From Flavobacterium sp. NG2 (GTDB lineage Bacteria > Bacteroidota > Bacteroidia > Flavobacteriales > Flavobacteriaceae): 64,000 nt of DNA. Location: contig NZ_CP139420.1 in the NCBI RefSeq assembly GCF_034119845.1, positions 722,001 through 786,000 on the forward strand, given 5' to 3'. The position numbers were made by a program, and so were the translations under genes. The notes under the pieces are model-generated. The model was not told the DNA's origin, ran no database searches, and saw nothing but the letters and a program-made list of their open reading frames with translations. Below, in pieces: positions 9,204 to 17,809 of this stretch (position 1 is its first letter; every line of letters begins with the position of its first letter).

Positions 9204-9243
9204 AAACACTAAACCCACTAAGAAGGCACTAAGGGCACAAGGT
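9204..9243. repeat. Inverted copy of the CTTAGTGCC-type filler repeat
   Basis: Read on the minus strand this segment matches the 8156-8240 repeats (CTTAGTGCCTTCTTAGTG core). The pair therefore brackets the 2-hydroxyacid dehydrogenase gene in opposite orientation. Confidence 0.5.
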
Positions 9244-9383
9244 TTTCATTTGATATTTTTTCAATATAGTATCTAGAAAAAAATAGATTACAAGTATGGC
9301 AACTTAGATGTTCTTAAATCTCTTAAATGATTTAAAAAACTTATATGACTTATCTGTTTAAGAACCTTTGTGTTTATAGCAAC

Positions 9384-10163
9384 TTAGTTCCCTTTAATTT
9401 TTTTCAAAGCTGCTTTGATTCCACGGATTAATGAAGAACTAAAACCGTGAGATTCCATTTCGCTTAATCCAGCAATCGTACATCCTTGTGGTGTGGTAAC
9501 ACGGTCGATTAGTTGTTCTGGATGAATCTGTTCTTCCATTAACATTTCGGCTGCACCTTTAACGGTTTGGGCCGAGATAGCCAAAGCCGTTTTCCAGTCA
9601 AAACCAATTTCGATTCCCGCTTGCATTGAAGCACGCATATAACGCAAAGCGAAGGCAGTTCCGCTTGCAGCTAAAACTGTAGCAGCATCCATCAACTTTT
9701 CGTCGATTACTGGAGCAGTACCTAATCCTTCGAATAAAGTAACTACTTTCTGCCCGTAAGCAGCATTTTCTTCTTGGTAAGAAATACAAGTTGCCGAAGC
9801 TCCAAATTGTGCCGCAATATTTGGCATGATTCGGATGGCTTGATGGTCTTTTCCTATTTTGTTTTGCAAGGCTTCAATAGACAATCCACTTACAGCAGAA
9901 GCAATAGTTTTATTAGAAATTACAGGAAGAATTTCGGCCAAAACAGTATCCACTTGATACGGTTTGATGGTTAAAACAATGATATCAGCTTCTTGAATAT
10001 CATGTTTGTTATCCGAAGAAACGGTGATTCCTAAACCTTCAAGATGTTTGATATTAGCCACGTTTCGTCTAGTAACAGTAACTTGGTTGTTTTGGGTAAA
10101 TTTAGCGATTCCTACTGCTACTGATACGCCTAGGTTTCCTCCTCCTATAATGTGTATTTTCAT
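9384..10163 (-). CDS. proC: Pyrroline-5-carboxylate reductase
   Basis: ProC reduces 1-pyrroline-5-carboxylate to proline with NAD(P)H, the last step of proline synthesis. At 259 residues it has the normal bacterial length. The N-terminal Rossmann motif IIGGGNLGVSVA is followed by DIIVLTIKPYQ and ASAVSGLS. The conserved C-terminal part carries LAASGTAFALRYMRA, then TVKGAAEML, then RVTTPQGCTIAGLSEME, the last resembling the family signature VTSPGGTT with a Gln and a Cys substituted. The same-strand neighbour downstream is the 2-hydroxyacid dehydrogenase. Confidence 0.9.
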   Translation of the reverse strand: MKIHIIGGGNLGVSVAVGIAKFTQNNQVTVTRRNVANIKHLEGLGITVSSDNKHDIQEADIIVLTIKPYQVDTVLAEILPVISNKTIASAVSGLSIEALQNKIGKDHQAIRIMPNIAAQFGASATCISYQEENAAYGQKVVTLFEGLGTAPVIDEKLMDAATVLAASGTAFALRYMRASMQAGIEIGFDWKTALAISAQTVKGAAEMLMEEQIHPEQLIDRVTTPQGCTIAGLSEMESHGFSSSLIRGIKAALKKIKGN

Positions 10164-10199
10164 GGTTTATCTATTAAATATAAAACGTATTCTTTTTTA

Positions 10200-10322
10200 A
10201 AACACATAGAGACATAGCTTTTGAAAAGTGCTATAGGCGTTTTACTTTTTATAGCAAATCATAGCTTTGTGAACCAATGTATTGGTCTATGAACTCCTTT
10301 TTACCTATGTTCCTATGTGTTT
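10200..10322. repeat. Spacer bounded by an inverted repeat (AAACACATAG)
   Basis: AAACACATAG followed by ACATAG (10200-10216) returns inverted at 10305-10322, one mismatch apart, with a 'CTATAGG/CATAGC' rich interior. It fills the gap between proC and mgtE. Too widely spaced for a simple terminator; looks like dispersed filler of the same sort seen elsewhere in the window. Confidence 0.5.
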
Positions 10323-10335
10323 AAACTTTTTTTAA

Positions 10336-11688
10336 TTAAAATCCTAAGATCATTTTAGCAATGGAGAAATAAATTAAAATCCCGCAAATATCATTGCTTG
10401 TTGTAATGAAAGGACCTGTTGCCAAAGCGGGATCAATTCCGAATTTATCTAACAACAACGGAATAAATGTTCCTATCAATGAGGCTATAATAATTACTGA
10501 AATCAATGCACAACAAATAACAAAACCGATAATCACAGGTTCGTCTAATATAAAAAAACTTCCCAAAAATAAAATCGCTGCCAAGATGGAACCGTTTAAC
10601 AAACTCAAGGAAATTTCTTTTATCAATCGGTTGAATAACGAACCACTCAAGGTATCATTTGCCAAACCTTGAACGATAATCGCAGAAGATTGTACACCAA
10701 CATTTCCTGCCATCGCGGCAATTAGCGGTGTAAAGAAAAATAACTTTCCGTGCTCAGCCATAGCACCTTCAAAAAGGCCCAAAACTCTCACGGTAATAAA
10801 TCCTCCTAAAAGCGCTAAAACCAACCAAGGCAAACGTGCTTTGGTCAACTCTAGAATACTATCATCGGCCTCAACGTCTTGGGAGATACCCGCAGCCAAC
10901 TGGTAATCTTTGTCGGCTTCCTCACGGATTACATCAATAATATCATCAATAGTAATTCGTCCTACTAAGCGCCCCATAGCATCCACTACTGGAATGGCCT
11001 CTAAGTCGTATTTTTGCATGATTCTCGCCACCTCAACATCTTCGGCATCTACACTTACTGAGGTCACGTTTTTGATATAAATCTCAGATATCTGAGCCTT
11101 GGTTGAAGTAGTCAATAAATCTTTGAGAGACAAACGTCCTTTCAATCTATTTTCGTCATCTACCACATATATGGAATGTACTCTTGAAACATTTTCGGCT
11201 TGGGCACGCATTTCTTTAACACAGGTAAGAACATTCCAGTTTTCATTCACCTTCACAAGCTCTTTCCCCATCAATCCACCTGCCGTATCTTCATCGTAAC
11301 GCAACAAGTCGATAATATCCTTGGCGTGCTCAATATCCTCTAATTCTGAGATTACCTCTTCTTTTTTGGATTGAGAAAGCTCTGCGATAATATCCGCAGC
11401 ATCATCGGTATTTAACTCATCTAGCTCCTCAGCAATCTCTTTTGCCGAAAGGCGGCTTAATATATTTTCACGTAAATCATCTTCTAGTTCTAGAAGAATC
11501 TCTGCCGTTTTCTCCGAATCTAATACCTTAAAAATATAGGTTGCCTCATCAAAATCAAGTTCGTCTAATACCTCCGCTATATCAGCATGGTGCATATCAT
11601 TCAATAAAACTTCAAGTTCCCTATCGTTTTTATTGACAATGTGCTGCTCTAGTTCGTGTATTAATTCTTTACTGATTTTAAATTCCAT
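10336..11688 (-). CDS. mgtE: Magnesium transporter MgtE
   Basis: MgtE is a homodimeric Mg2+ channel of the inner membrane, gated by cytosolic Mg2+. The protein is 450 residues, the usual length. An acidic helical N-domain (about 1-130, with repeated LxxLxxDDAAD-like segments) precedes two CBS domains (about 135-255), a plug-helix region, and five membrane helices (from about 285). The pore motif [18 protein letters not shown] lies in the membrane part. The start codon overlaps the end of rsmA by 11 bp, implying translational coupling in one transcript. A divergence from textbook MgtE was not noticed. Confidence 0.93.
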   Translation of the reverse strand: MEFKISKELIHELEQHIVNKNDRELEVLLNDMHHADIAEVLDELDFDEATYIFKVLDSEKTAEILLELEDDLRENILSRLSAKEIAEELDELNTDDAADIIAELSQSKKEEVISELEDIEHAKDIIDLLRYDEDTAGGLMGKELVKVNENWNVLTCVKEMRAQAENVSRVHSIYVVDDENRLKGRLSLKDLLTTSTKAQISEIYIKNVTSVSVDAEDVEVARIMQKYDLEAIPVVDAMGRLVGRITIDDIIDVIREEADKDYQLAAGISQDVEADDSILELTKARLPWLVLALLGGFITVRVLGLFEGAMAEHGKLFFFTPLIAAMAGNVGVQSSAIIVQGLANDTLSGSLFNRLIKEISLSLLNGSILAAILFLGSFFILDEPVIIGFVICCALISVIIIASLIGTFIPLLLDKFGIDPALATGPFITTSNDICGILIYFSIAKMILGF

Positions 11689-12457
11689 CGGCTTCTATTT
11701 TTTGAGTAAGTTCGATAAACTGTTCTACGCTCAATTGTTCAGGACGAAGATTAAAAACCTCCTCTTCACGCAATTTGTCGGACAAATTTAAGGTTTTTAA
11801 ACTGTTGCGCAAAGTCTTTCTACGTTGTTGAAAAGCGGTCTTTACCACAGTGAAAAATAATTTTTCACCACATGGCAAACTGAAATCTGCTTTTCGACGC
11901 AAACGCAAAACACCTGATTTTACTTTTGGCGGCGGATTGAATACATTTTCATCCACAGTAAACAAATATTCAGCATCATAAAACGCTTGTGCCAAAACAG
12001 ATAAAATTCCGTAAGTCTTACTTCCTTTTTTCTCGCAAATACGCTCAGCTACTTCTTTTTGAAACATCCCTGCAAACTCTGGAATTTGCTCTTTGTATTC
12101 CAACATTCGAAAAACAATTTGAGTCGAGATGTTATAGGGGAAATTCCCAACAATAGCGAATTGCTTACCAGCGAAAATTTCATTAATATCATATTTTAAG
12201 AAATCCTTAGAAATGATTTTCCCTTCCAACTTCGGATAGTTAACTCCCAAATAGTCTACGGATTCTGTATCAATTTCGACCACATACGTATTCACTGGTT
12301 TTTCCAACAAATACTTCGTAAGCACTCCCATTCCCGGCCCTATCTCTAGCACATCCTCGTAGCCTTCTAAATTCAGCGTGTCAGCGATATCTTTGGCGAT
12401 GCTTTCATCTTTCAAGAAATGCTGCCCGAGGTGTTTTTTTGCTTTTACTTTTTCCAT
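11678..12457 (-). CDS. rsmA: 16S rRNA dimethyladenosine transferase RsmA (KsgA)
   Basis: RsmA dimethylates two adjacent adenosines near the 3' end of 16S rRNA late in 30S assembly. The 259-residue protein opens with [14 protein letters not shown], the family start, followed by SAM motif I ([12 protein letters not shown]), an acidic TYVVEID, a second-strand ISKDFLKYD, and the catalytic GNFPYNIST (the NLPY-type motif). The C-terminal domain carries [13 protein letters not shown] and [13 protein letters not shown]. It is the first gene of a two-gene unit with mgtE, which it overlaps by 11 bp, an arrangement I recall from other Flavobacteriia. Confidence 0.95.
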   Translation of the reverse strand: MEKVKAKKHLGQHFLKDESIAKDIADTLNLEGYEDVLEIGPGMGVLTKYLLEKPVNTYVVEIDTESVDYLGVNYPKLEGKIISKDFLKYDINEIFAGKQFAIVGNFPYNISTQIVFRMLEYKEQIPEFAGMFQKEVAERICEKKGSKTYGILSVLAQAFYDAEYLFTVDENVFNPPPKVKSGVLRLRRKADFSLPCGEKLFFTVVKTAFQQRRKTLRNSLKTLNLSDKLREEEVFNLRPEQLSVEQFIELTQKIEADGI

Positions 12458-12716
12458 TTTTTTTATTTAACCGCAAAGACTCAAAGTAGGCACGAGGTTC
12501 ACTAAGATTTTTGCTTGATTGATTATTAGCGCATCTTCGTTTTTACACGAATTTCACTAATTTACACGAAAACTGTTCATTGAAAATTTCACGAATCTGC
12601 CTTCGGCAGTTGGAATTTGTGTACTATATTTTATTTAACTTTTCTAATTAATGAACAATTGTGTTAACCTTTTGCTTTCCTGACTGAGTACTGCAAACTG
12701 TAACTAACCACTAAAA

Positions 12717-13028
12717 TTAATGTTCCGAAACCACTTGTAACTCTGTGCGGAAGGTCAACATTTTCTCTCCAAAGAGTTTTTGTCCTTCGGCTTGTAAAGC
12801 AGGCGCATCTTCAAGGTAATAAAGTTCCAAAGTTTCTTTACTATCTGTAGTGTATTGTGTGGAATAGGTCACTCCTCCCATTTCTTCCTCAACCAAAACA
12901 CGCACTAATCTAGCTGAAACAAACTTTCCAGTTGCAATCATTTCTGGAATGTGCTTGTGCTGCATCCAAATCATCCATTGGTCGTGTACGCTTTCGTGTA
13001 TATTGGTAGTTACGTTGTATATTATCAT
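12717..13028 (-). CDS. DUF4286 family protein
   Basis: A 103-residue soluble protein with the DUF4286 pattern: MIIYNVTTNIHESVHDQWM at the N-terminus, the HIPEMIATGKF segment, TYSTQYTTDSKETLELY, and a C-terminal FGEKMLTFRTELQVV. The fold is expected to be a small ferredoxin-like alpha/beta barrel, but no function is assigned to the family. It is widespread in Flavobacteriia. In this genome it stands between the rsmA-mgtE pair and a TPR protein, with repeat-rich spacers on both sides. Confidence 0.8.
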   Translation of the reverse strand: MIIYNVTTNIHESVHDQWMIWMQHKHIPEMIATGKFVSARLVRVLVEEEMGGVTYSTQYTTDSKETLELYYLEDAPALQAEGQKLFGEKMLTFRTELQVVSEH

Positions 13029-13089
13029 GTTTTCTTTTTTTGGGTAATTGGTTAATCGGTTATTTGATTAATCGGTTAACTGGTTAACT

Positions 13090-13175
13090 CATTAAACTTT
13101 TTATTAAACGATTAAACTCTAAACAATTAACCCATTAAACCTTTTCTTAAACGATTAAACTCTAAACAATTAACC
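13090..13175. repeat. Two-copy 43-bp tandem repeat
   Basis: The unit begins CATTAAAC and contains CGATTAAACTCTAAACAATT; copies start at 13090 and 13133. More distant ATTAATCGGTTAAC words precede it. It lies between the TPR gene and the DUF4286 gene. Two copies without unique spacers is not a CRISPR. Confidence 0.7.
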
Positions 13176-13187
13176 GATTAACCTTAT

Positions 13188-14966
13188 TTACAAATTCTTA
13201 TCTCCTCTAAGTTCTCTAAAACTTTTTCGCGCTTCTACAAAATAAATACTGTCTTCATGATTAAAGAGTATCTTCTCGTATAAGGGTTTTGCCATCTCGG
13301 GCGTTTTTAATTTTTTATTATAAATCTCAGCCGAAAAATACAAAGCTTCATCAATATAAATTCCGTCATTATGTTCAGTGATTATCGCTTGATATTGGCT
13401 TAACGCCAAAGTAAAATCACCTAACTTTTCATATACTTTTCCCAAGCGCAACAAAGTTACAGCTTCAATTTCCTGACCTTTGTATTTCTTTAAAATAGAT
13501 TGAAACTGTTTAATCGCTTCCTCATTTCTATTTTGATACAACAAATAATCCCCTTTGGCAAATTCTTTTAAAGCCATTTGAGTTGAATCAGCTACTGTAT
13601 TGTCGTTGATCAACAGAAAATATTCTAAAGCATCATTAGCAATCAATTGCGTACTGGCCGATTTCAATTCTTTAAACTGTTTTAAAGCCCATGGAAAATC
13701 AGCTTTAAAATAACTGGTTTTGGCCGCTTTCAAACTAGCTTCATGTGCTACCGCATCATTTTTTAAATCCAACTCTATTTGAGAATAATACAACAAAGCT
13801 TGATTGAATTTTTCTTCGAAAAGCAAAATATCCGCCAATTCCATTTTGACTTGTGCTTGCTGGTAAATGTTTAAAGGCAAATCGAGTGCCTTTTTAACAA
13901 TCGTTTTAGCTTCCTCTGGTTTTTTCAAATTAAAAGCCACAAAATGCGCTTGAATCAGCTGCAAAGATAAACTAAATGGACTGATTTCATATTGTTTGAG
14001 CAAAGCATCCATTTCAGCATAAATCAGTGGATAGTCTTTTGGCAACGCTTTTTCAATTTTCATTTTCATCAAATAGGAATTGGCCTGTAGTAGTAATTCC
14101 AAATCTTTGGTGTTTTCTAAAACAAAATCTAATATCGTCTTTGCTGTTTCCGAATCTTCTTCTTCAATGCTCAATTGTGCTAAATTGACAATGTTAGATA
14201 ATGATTCTGGGTTACGCTTATAGATGGATTTTTCTTGAATAAATGCTTTTGAAAATTCCTTTTGTTGTACATAATACCAACTCAAATAGTGATTCCAAAA
14301 AAGATCTTGACTTTTTTGCACTCGTATAACTAAAGCTTTTCGCAATAAATCACCAAAATTAGTATCCGCTTCATCAGTCATGAAACGCGACATTTGATTT
14401 TGGATTAAAATAGAATTTTGAGGGGTTTTATAGGCTTCGTCTAGAAAAGTTTCAATCATCTTTTCCATATTCCCTAATTGACCGTAAAGCAATCCTTTTT
14501 GATAATTAAAATTTAGATTAGGCATCTTTAACTCCGCAATTTCATACGCTTTCAAAGCCTCTTCTAGCAATACTTTTTTTTCAAAAGACTGCGCAACAGC
14601 ATAGACTTCATACGGATTCAAGTTAATTTTATCAATCGCCTGATTGTAATAGTCTTTGGCTTTGAGATCGTTTTTCTGTAATTGAAAGTTATACCCTAAT
14701 TCAACCAATAAATTGGCTTGTTTGTATTGTGATAATCGATTGGATATTGCTTTTTCAGCAACTTCAAATTGTTGTAATTGTTGGTAACAATCTATGGTAC
14801 GGAGAAAATATTGTTGGTTTTGAGGAACGCTTTCTAGTAACTCTTGATAACTGATTTTGGCTTTTTCAAAATCGCCTTTGTCGTAGTAGTACTGTGCTAA
14901 TTGCTCGTTTTGTGAAAACACAAAAACTGATGATAATAAAACAATATAGATAAAAATGTTTTTCAT
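13188..14966 (-). CDS. Secreted tetratricopeptide-repeat protein
   Basis: A 592-residue protein with an N-terminal signal peptide (FIYIVLLSSVFVFSQ, cleaved near residue 19) and TPR repeats along most of its length. Examples are YYDKGDFEKAKISYQELL near the N-terminus, AVAQSFEKKVLLEEALKAY in the middle, and two strong repeats near the C-terminus (LRLGKVYEKLGDFTLALSQY). The last repeats resemble TolA-binding-protein TPRs and YfgM-like scaffolds. It is expected in the periplasm as a protein-protein scaffold. It follows serS on the same strand but is separated from it by a strong terminator, so it probably has its own promoter. Confidence 0.8.
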   Translation of the reverse strand: MKNIFIYIVLLSSVFVFSQNEQLAQYYYDKGDFEKAKISYQELLESVPQNQQYFLRTIDCYQQLQQFEVAEKAISNRLSQYKQANLLVELGYNFQLQKNDLKAKDYYNQAIDKINLNPYEVYAVAQSFEKKVLLEEALKAYEIAELKMPNLNFNYQKGLLYGQLGNMEKMIETFLDEAYKTPQNSILIQNQMSRFMTDEADTNFGDLLRKALVIRVQKSQDLFWNHYLSWYYVQQKEFSKAFIQEKSIYKRNPESLSNIVNLAQLSIEEEDSETAKTILDFVLENTKDLELLLQANSYLMKMKIEKALPKDYPLIYAEMDALLKQYEISPFSLSLQLIQAHFVAFNLKKPEEAKTIVKKALDLPLNIYQQAQVKMELADILLFEEKFNQALLYYSQIELDLKNDAVAHEASLKAAKTSYFKADFPWALKQFKELKSASTQLIANDALEYFLLINDNTVADSTQMALKEFAKGDYLLYQNRNEEAIKQFQSILKKYKGQEIEAVTLLRLGKVYEKLGDFTLALSQYQAIITEHNDGIYIDEALYFSAEIYNKKLKTPEMAKPLYEKILFNHEDSIYFVEARKSFRELRGDKNL

Positions 14967-15025
14967 ATTTCAGTTTTTTAATCAAAGACAATTTTGCAAT
15001 TAAAACATTTAATTGACAAAAAATA

Positions 15026-15080
15026 AACCATTAAGAAATTAAGGCTATTAAGCTTAATGACTCTTAATTTCTTAATGGTT
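15026..15080 (-). terminator. Strong terminator of serS
   Basis: An 18-bp perfect stem (AACCATTAAGAAATTAAG and complement) closes a 19-nt loop that itself contains the palindrome ATTAAGCTTAAT. On the minus strand the stem is followed by TTTATTTTTT. It sits 26 bp after the serS stop. Confidence 0.85.
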
Positions 15081-15105
15081 ACTCTATTTTAAATTTTTAT
15101 AAAAT

Positions 15106-16377
15106 TTAATTTATAATATCAAATCCACAGTACGAACGCAATACTTCTGGAATAACGATTCCTTCTGGTGTTTGATAATTTTCAAGTATTCCTGCAAGAA
15201 CTCTTGGCAAAGCCAATGCACTTCCATTTAGCGTATGTGCTAATTGGTTTTTACCATCTTTGTCTTTGAAACGCAATTTCAAACGATTTGCTTGAAAGGT
15301 TTCAAAATTAGACACTGATGAAATTTCCAACCAACGATCTTGCGCTGTTGAAAATACCTCAAAATCATAAGTCAGTGCCGAAGTGAATCCCATATCACCA
15401 CCACATAAACGTAATATTCTGTATGGCAATTTCAATTCATTCAAGATATCTTTCACGTGTTCAACCATTCCATCTAGCGCTTCGTATGATTTCTCTGGAT
15501 GTTCTACACGTACAATTTCGACTTTATCAAATTGATGCAAACGATTCAATCCACGTACATGAGCTCCATAAGAACCCGCTTCCCGACGAAAACAAGGGGT
15601 ATAAGCTGTAGTCAATATAGGTAGCTCATTTTCGTTTAAAATTACATCTCTGAACAAATTGGTTACAGGAACCTCTGCCGTTGGAATCAAATATAAATTA
15701 TCCGTTGCATCATGGTACATTTGCCCTTCTTTGTCAGGCAATTGCCCCGTTCCATAAGCTGACGCTTCATTTACAAAATGAGGCACTTGCACTTCATTGT
15801 AACCCGCAGCGGTATTTTTATCCAAGAAATAATTGATTAGAGCACGTTGCAAACGAGCCCCTTTTCCTTTATAAACAGGAAAACCTGCTCCTGTGATTTT
15901 GTTTCCTAATTCAAAATCAATGATGTCGTATTTTTTAACCAATTCCCAGTGTGGTTGTGCTCCTTCGTGCAGAACAGGAACTTCACCAGCTTCAAAAATA
16001 TTTAGGTTTTCTTCGGGTGTTTTTCCTTCTGGAACAATGTCAGCTGGAAGATTGGGTAACGTATATAATTTCTCTGTAAGTTCATTAGCCAAAGATTCAA
16101 CAACTTCTGCTAATTCCTTACTTTTCTCTTTAAGTGATACTGTTTTTTCTTTTAAAACGGCTGCTTTCGCTTTTTCGCCATTTTTCATCAATCCCCCTAT
16201 GTCCTTGGATAATTTATTAGATTCAGCTAAAACATTGTCCATTTCAACTTGGGAAGCACGACGTTTTTCGTCTAATTGTATTACCGCTTCCACCACAGTT
16301 TTGGCATCCATATTTCTTTTTGCCAAAGCTTGGATTACTTTCTCCTGATTCTCTCTAATAAATGCAATTTGTAACAT
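15106..16377 (-). CDS. serS: Seryl-tRNA synthetase
   Basis: SerRS charges tRNA-Ser with serine. The 423-residue protein has the N-terminal antiparallel coiled-coil arm (about 30-100, rich in K, E and A) that binds the long variable arm of tRNA-Ser. The class II catalytic core follows: motif 2 at TPCFRREAGSYGAHVRGLNRLHQFDKVEIV, and motif 3 at LNGSALALPRVLAGILENYQ. The SerRS-specific IPTAEVP and SSVSNFETFQANR segments are also present. Length and start match the family. The gene is monocistronic, closed by the hairpin at 15026-15080. Confidence 0.96.
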   Translation of the reverse strand: MLQIAFIRENQEKVIQALAKRNMDAKTVVEAVIQLDEKRRASQVEMDNVLAESNKLSKDIGGLMKNGEKAKAAVLKEKTVSLKEKSKELAEVVESLANELTEKLYTLPNLPADIVPEGKTPEENLNIFEAGEVPVLHEGAQPHWELVKKYDIIDFELGNKITGAGFPVYKGKGARLQRALINYFLDKNTAAGYNEVQVPHFVNEASAYGTGQLPDKEGQMYHDATDNLYLIPTAEVPVTNLFRDVILNENELPILTTAYTPCFRREAGSYGAHVRGLNRLHQFDKVEIVRVEHPEKSYEALDGMVEHVKDILNELKLPYRILRLCGGDMGFTSALTYDFEVFSTAQDRWLEISSVSNFETFQANRLKLRFKDKDGKNQLAHTLNGSALALPRVLAGILENYQTPEGIVIPEVLRSYCGFDIIN

Positions 16378-16490
16378 AGTTTGATTTTTATAACTCTAGT
16401 ATCTATTTTCCATAAAGTACGCAAATTTAAGGAAATGTTTCATATAAAAAGGGACAAAGTCAAAAACTTAAAACAATGCTCTATAATACA

Positions 16491-16521
16491 AAAAAGACCG
16501 TCTCAAGGAGACGATCTTTTT
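16491..16521 (-). terminator. Terminator of the T9SS-secreted protein gene
   Basis: AAAAAGACCGTCTC pairs with GAGACGATCTTTTT (one G-T pair) around a 3-nt loop. On the minus strand it ends in a T run about 30 bp after the stop at 16553. Confidence 0.8.
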
Positions 16522-16552
16522 GTTTTATTTCTAAAAAAATCAGTACCAACCC

Positions 16553-17638
16553 TTAGTCAATAACTACTTTTCTTGTACTTGTTTTTCCAGCTTCGGTAAT
16601 TTTCAAAACATATACTCCTTTAGGAAGACTAGATACATCTAACAATCCAGAAGTTACTTCTTTTTCTAAAACTTGAGAACCAAGTACATTGTAAAATGTA
16701 ACTAGTTTTACATCACTACTAGCTGAACTAATTAATAATTTTCCATCAGTAACAGGGTTAGGATAAACTTTTAATCCTTCGATGTCGTTTTTAGCTACGC
16801 TTAAAGGAACCTTACCTACAGCTTCAGCCCATGTTTTTGTTACTCTTATTTCATCAATTCCTGTAGGAGGAGTTGCTGCATTACTATCTTGTCTTATATA
16901 AAATCCACCAACAGATGTTACAGTACCATCAGTCAATGTTAACGAAGGACTTGTAGGTTCTGTAGCACTCACAGTTGGATCAATATATAAATCAGATTTA
17001 CCTGTAGCTATATCATAACTTAACACTACTAAATGTGGTACATCAAAAGCAAACGTACCTGCAGTCCAAACTACGTTTGTACCTACTACCGAAGTACTTG
17101 AAATATGACTATTGCTTAATCCAAAATGGTAACTAGTCGCTCCAGCTGTACTTTGATTTCCTTTAACACATAAAGCTGCAAGATATTTAACTGACGGATT
17201 AGTACCTGTTGGAATATCACCTGCCAAAGAGACCATTTGCTTTCCATATGCATCAGGAGCTTGAGTTGATGCCCAACCGACTACTCTAATAATCAATGAG
17301 TAATATATTTTACCTGAAGTTTGAGAAGTAGGCCAAACAATAAGCGGCTTATTACTAGCTCCTTTCCAAATAAAAGAATTACCGACAGGAGCAGGCATTC
17401 CTGTAATTGACATAGTTTGAGCTTCAATCCAATCATTAAAATTAGCATTAGTTGATGATGCAGCTTGCCATGTCCCTACGCCAGTTAATGTTTTCCCTAT
17501 TAATTGATTTGCTGCAGGAGCAGTAGGATAAACAGGATCAGTAAGAGCATAATTAAACGGCTCATACATGATTACTTGCCCAAAAGAGCTAAATGAGCCA
17601 AAAGCCAAAGCGGCTAATAAAAGTAATTTTTTTTTCAT
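16553..17638 (-). CDS. Secreted protein of unknown function with T9SS sorting domain, in the alginate regulon
   Basis: The 361-residue protein has a signal peptide (KKKLLLLAALAFGSFSSFGQ) and a C-terminal type A T9SS sorting domain of about 75 residues (KVYPNPVTDGKLLI, then LLDVSSLPKGVYVLKI). The central 260 residues are rich in Ser, Thr, Gly and aromatic residues in beta-strand-like spacing, with SGKIYYSLIIRV, FAFDVPHLVVLSYD and GFYIRQD. That is reminiscent of a LamG or jelly-roll fold, but I do not recognise a catalytic motif. The promoter carries the same operator pair as the alginate-lyase genes (17675-17709), so it probably belongs to alginate use as a binding protein or an unrecognised lyase. 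An IS element lies just upstream of the promoter. Confidence 0.75.
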   Translation of the reverse strand: MKKKLLLLAALAFGSFSSFGQVIMYEPFNYALTDPVYPTAPAANQLIGKTLTGVGTWQAASSTNANFNDWIEAQTMSITGMPAPVGNSFIWKGASNKPLIVWPTSQTSGKIYYSLIIRVVGWASTQAPDAYGKQMVSLAGDIPTGTNPSVKYLAALCVKGNQSTAGATSYHFGLSNSHISSTSVVGTNVVWTAGTFAFDVPHLVVLSYDIATGKSDLYIDPTVSATEPTSPSLTLTDGTVTSVGGFYIRQDSNAATPPTGIDEIRVTKTWAEAVGKVPLSVAKNDIEGLKVYPNPVTDGKLLISSASSDVKLVTFYNVLGSQVLEKEVTSGLLDVSSLPKGVYVLKITEAGKTSTRKVVID

Positions 17639-17674
17639 AATATAAATTTTAAAATTAGTAAGAATAATGGCATG

Positions 17675-17709
17675 CCAAACTGGATAACCAGTTTAGCATA
17701 CCAAATATA
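17675..17709 (-). promoter_or_regulatory. Alginate-regulon promoter/operator of the T9SS protein gene
   Basis: On the minus strand the -7 box TATATTTG (17702-17709) runs straight into two palindromes: TGGTATGCTA (17694-17703, weak) and TGGTTATCCA (17681-17690), whose centres are 13 bp apart. The second sits within AACTGG-N4-CCAGTT. It lies about 45 bp from the start codon. The same layout occurs at five other promoters in this locus. Confidence 0.75.
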
Positions 17710-17800
17710 AAGATTATATTTAGTTTTAAAAAACATTCTTTAAAAAAATATTTTCACGAAACTACTATATAACAACATGTTATTACATATATAATTAATA

Positions 17801-17809
17801 ACCTACAAT
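17801..17809. repeat. Left target-site duplication of the IS element
   Basis: ACCTACAAT directly precedes the left inverted repeat and recurs exactly at 19110-19118 after the right one. Confidence 0.92.

Noticed and set aside
13090..13175. Tandem repeat as a possible CRISPR array
   Set aside because: There are only two adjacent 43-bp copies with no unique spacers between them and no cas gene in the window.
15893..16348. Plus-strand open frame of 151 codons opposite serS
   Set aside because: It lies wholly antisense to a secure housekeeping gene and shows no motif.
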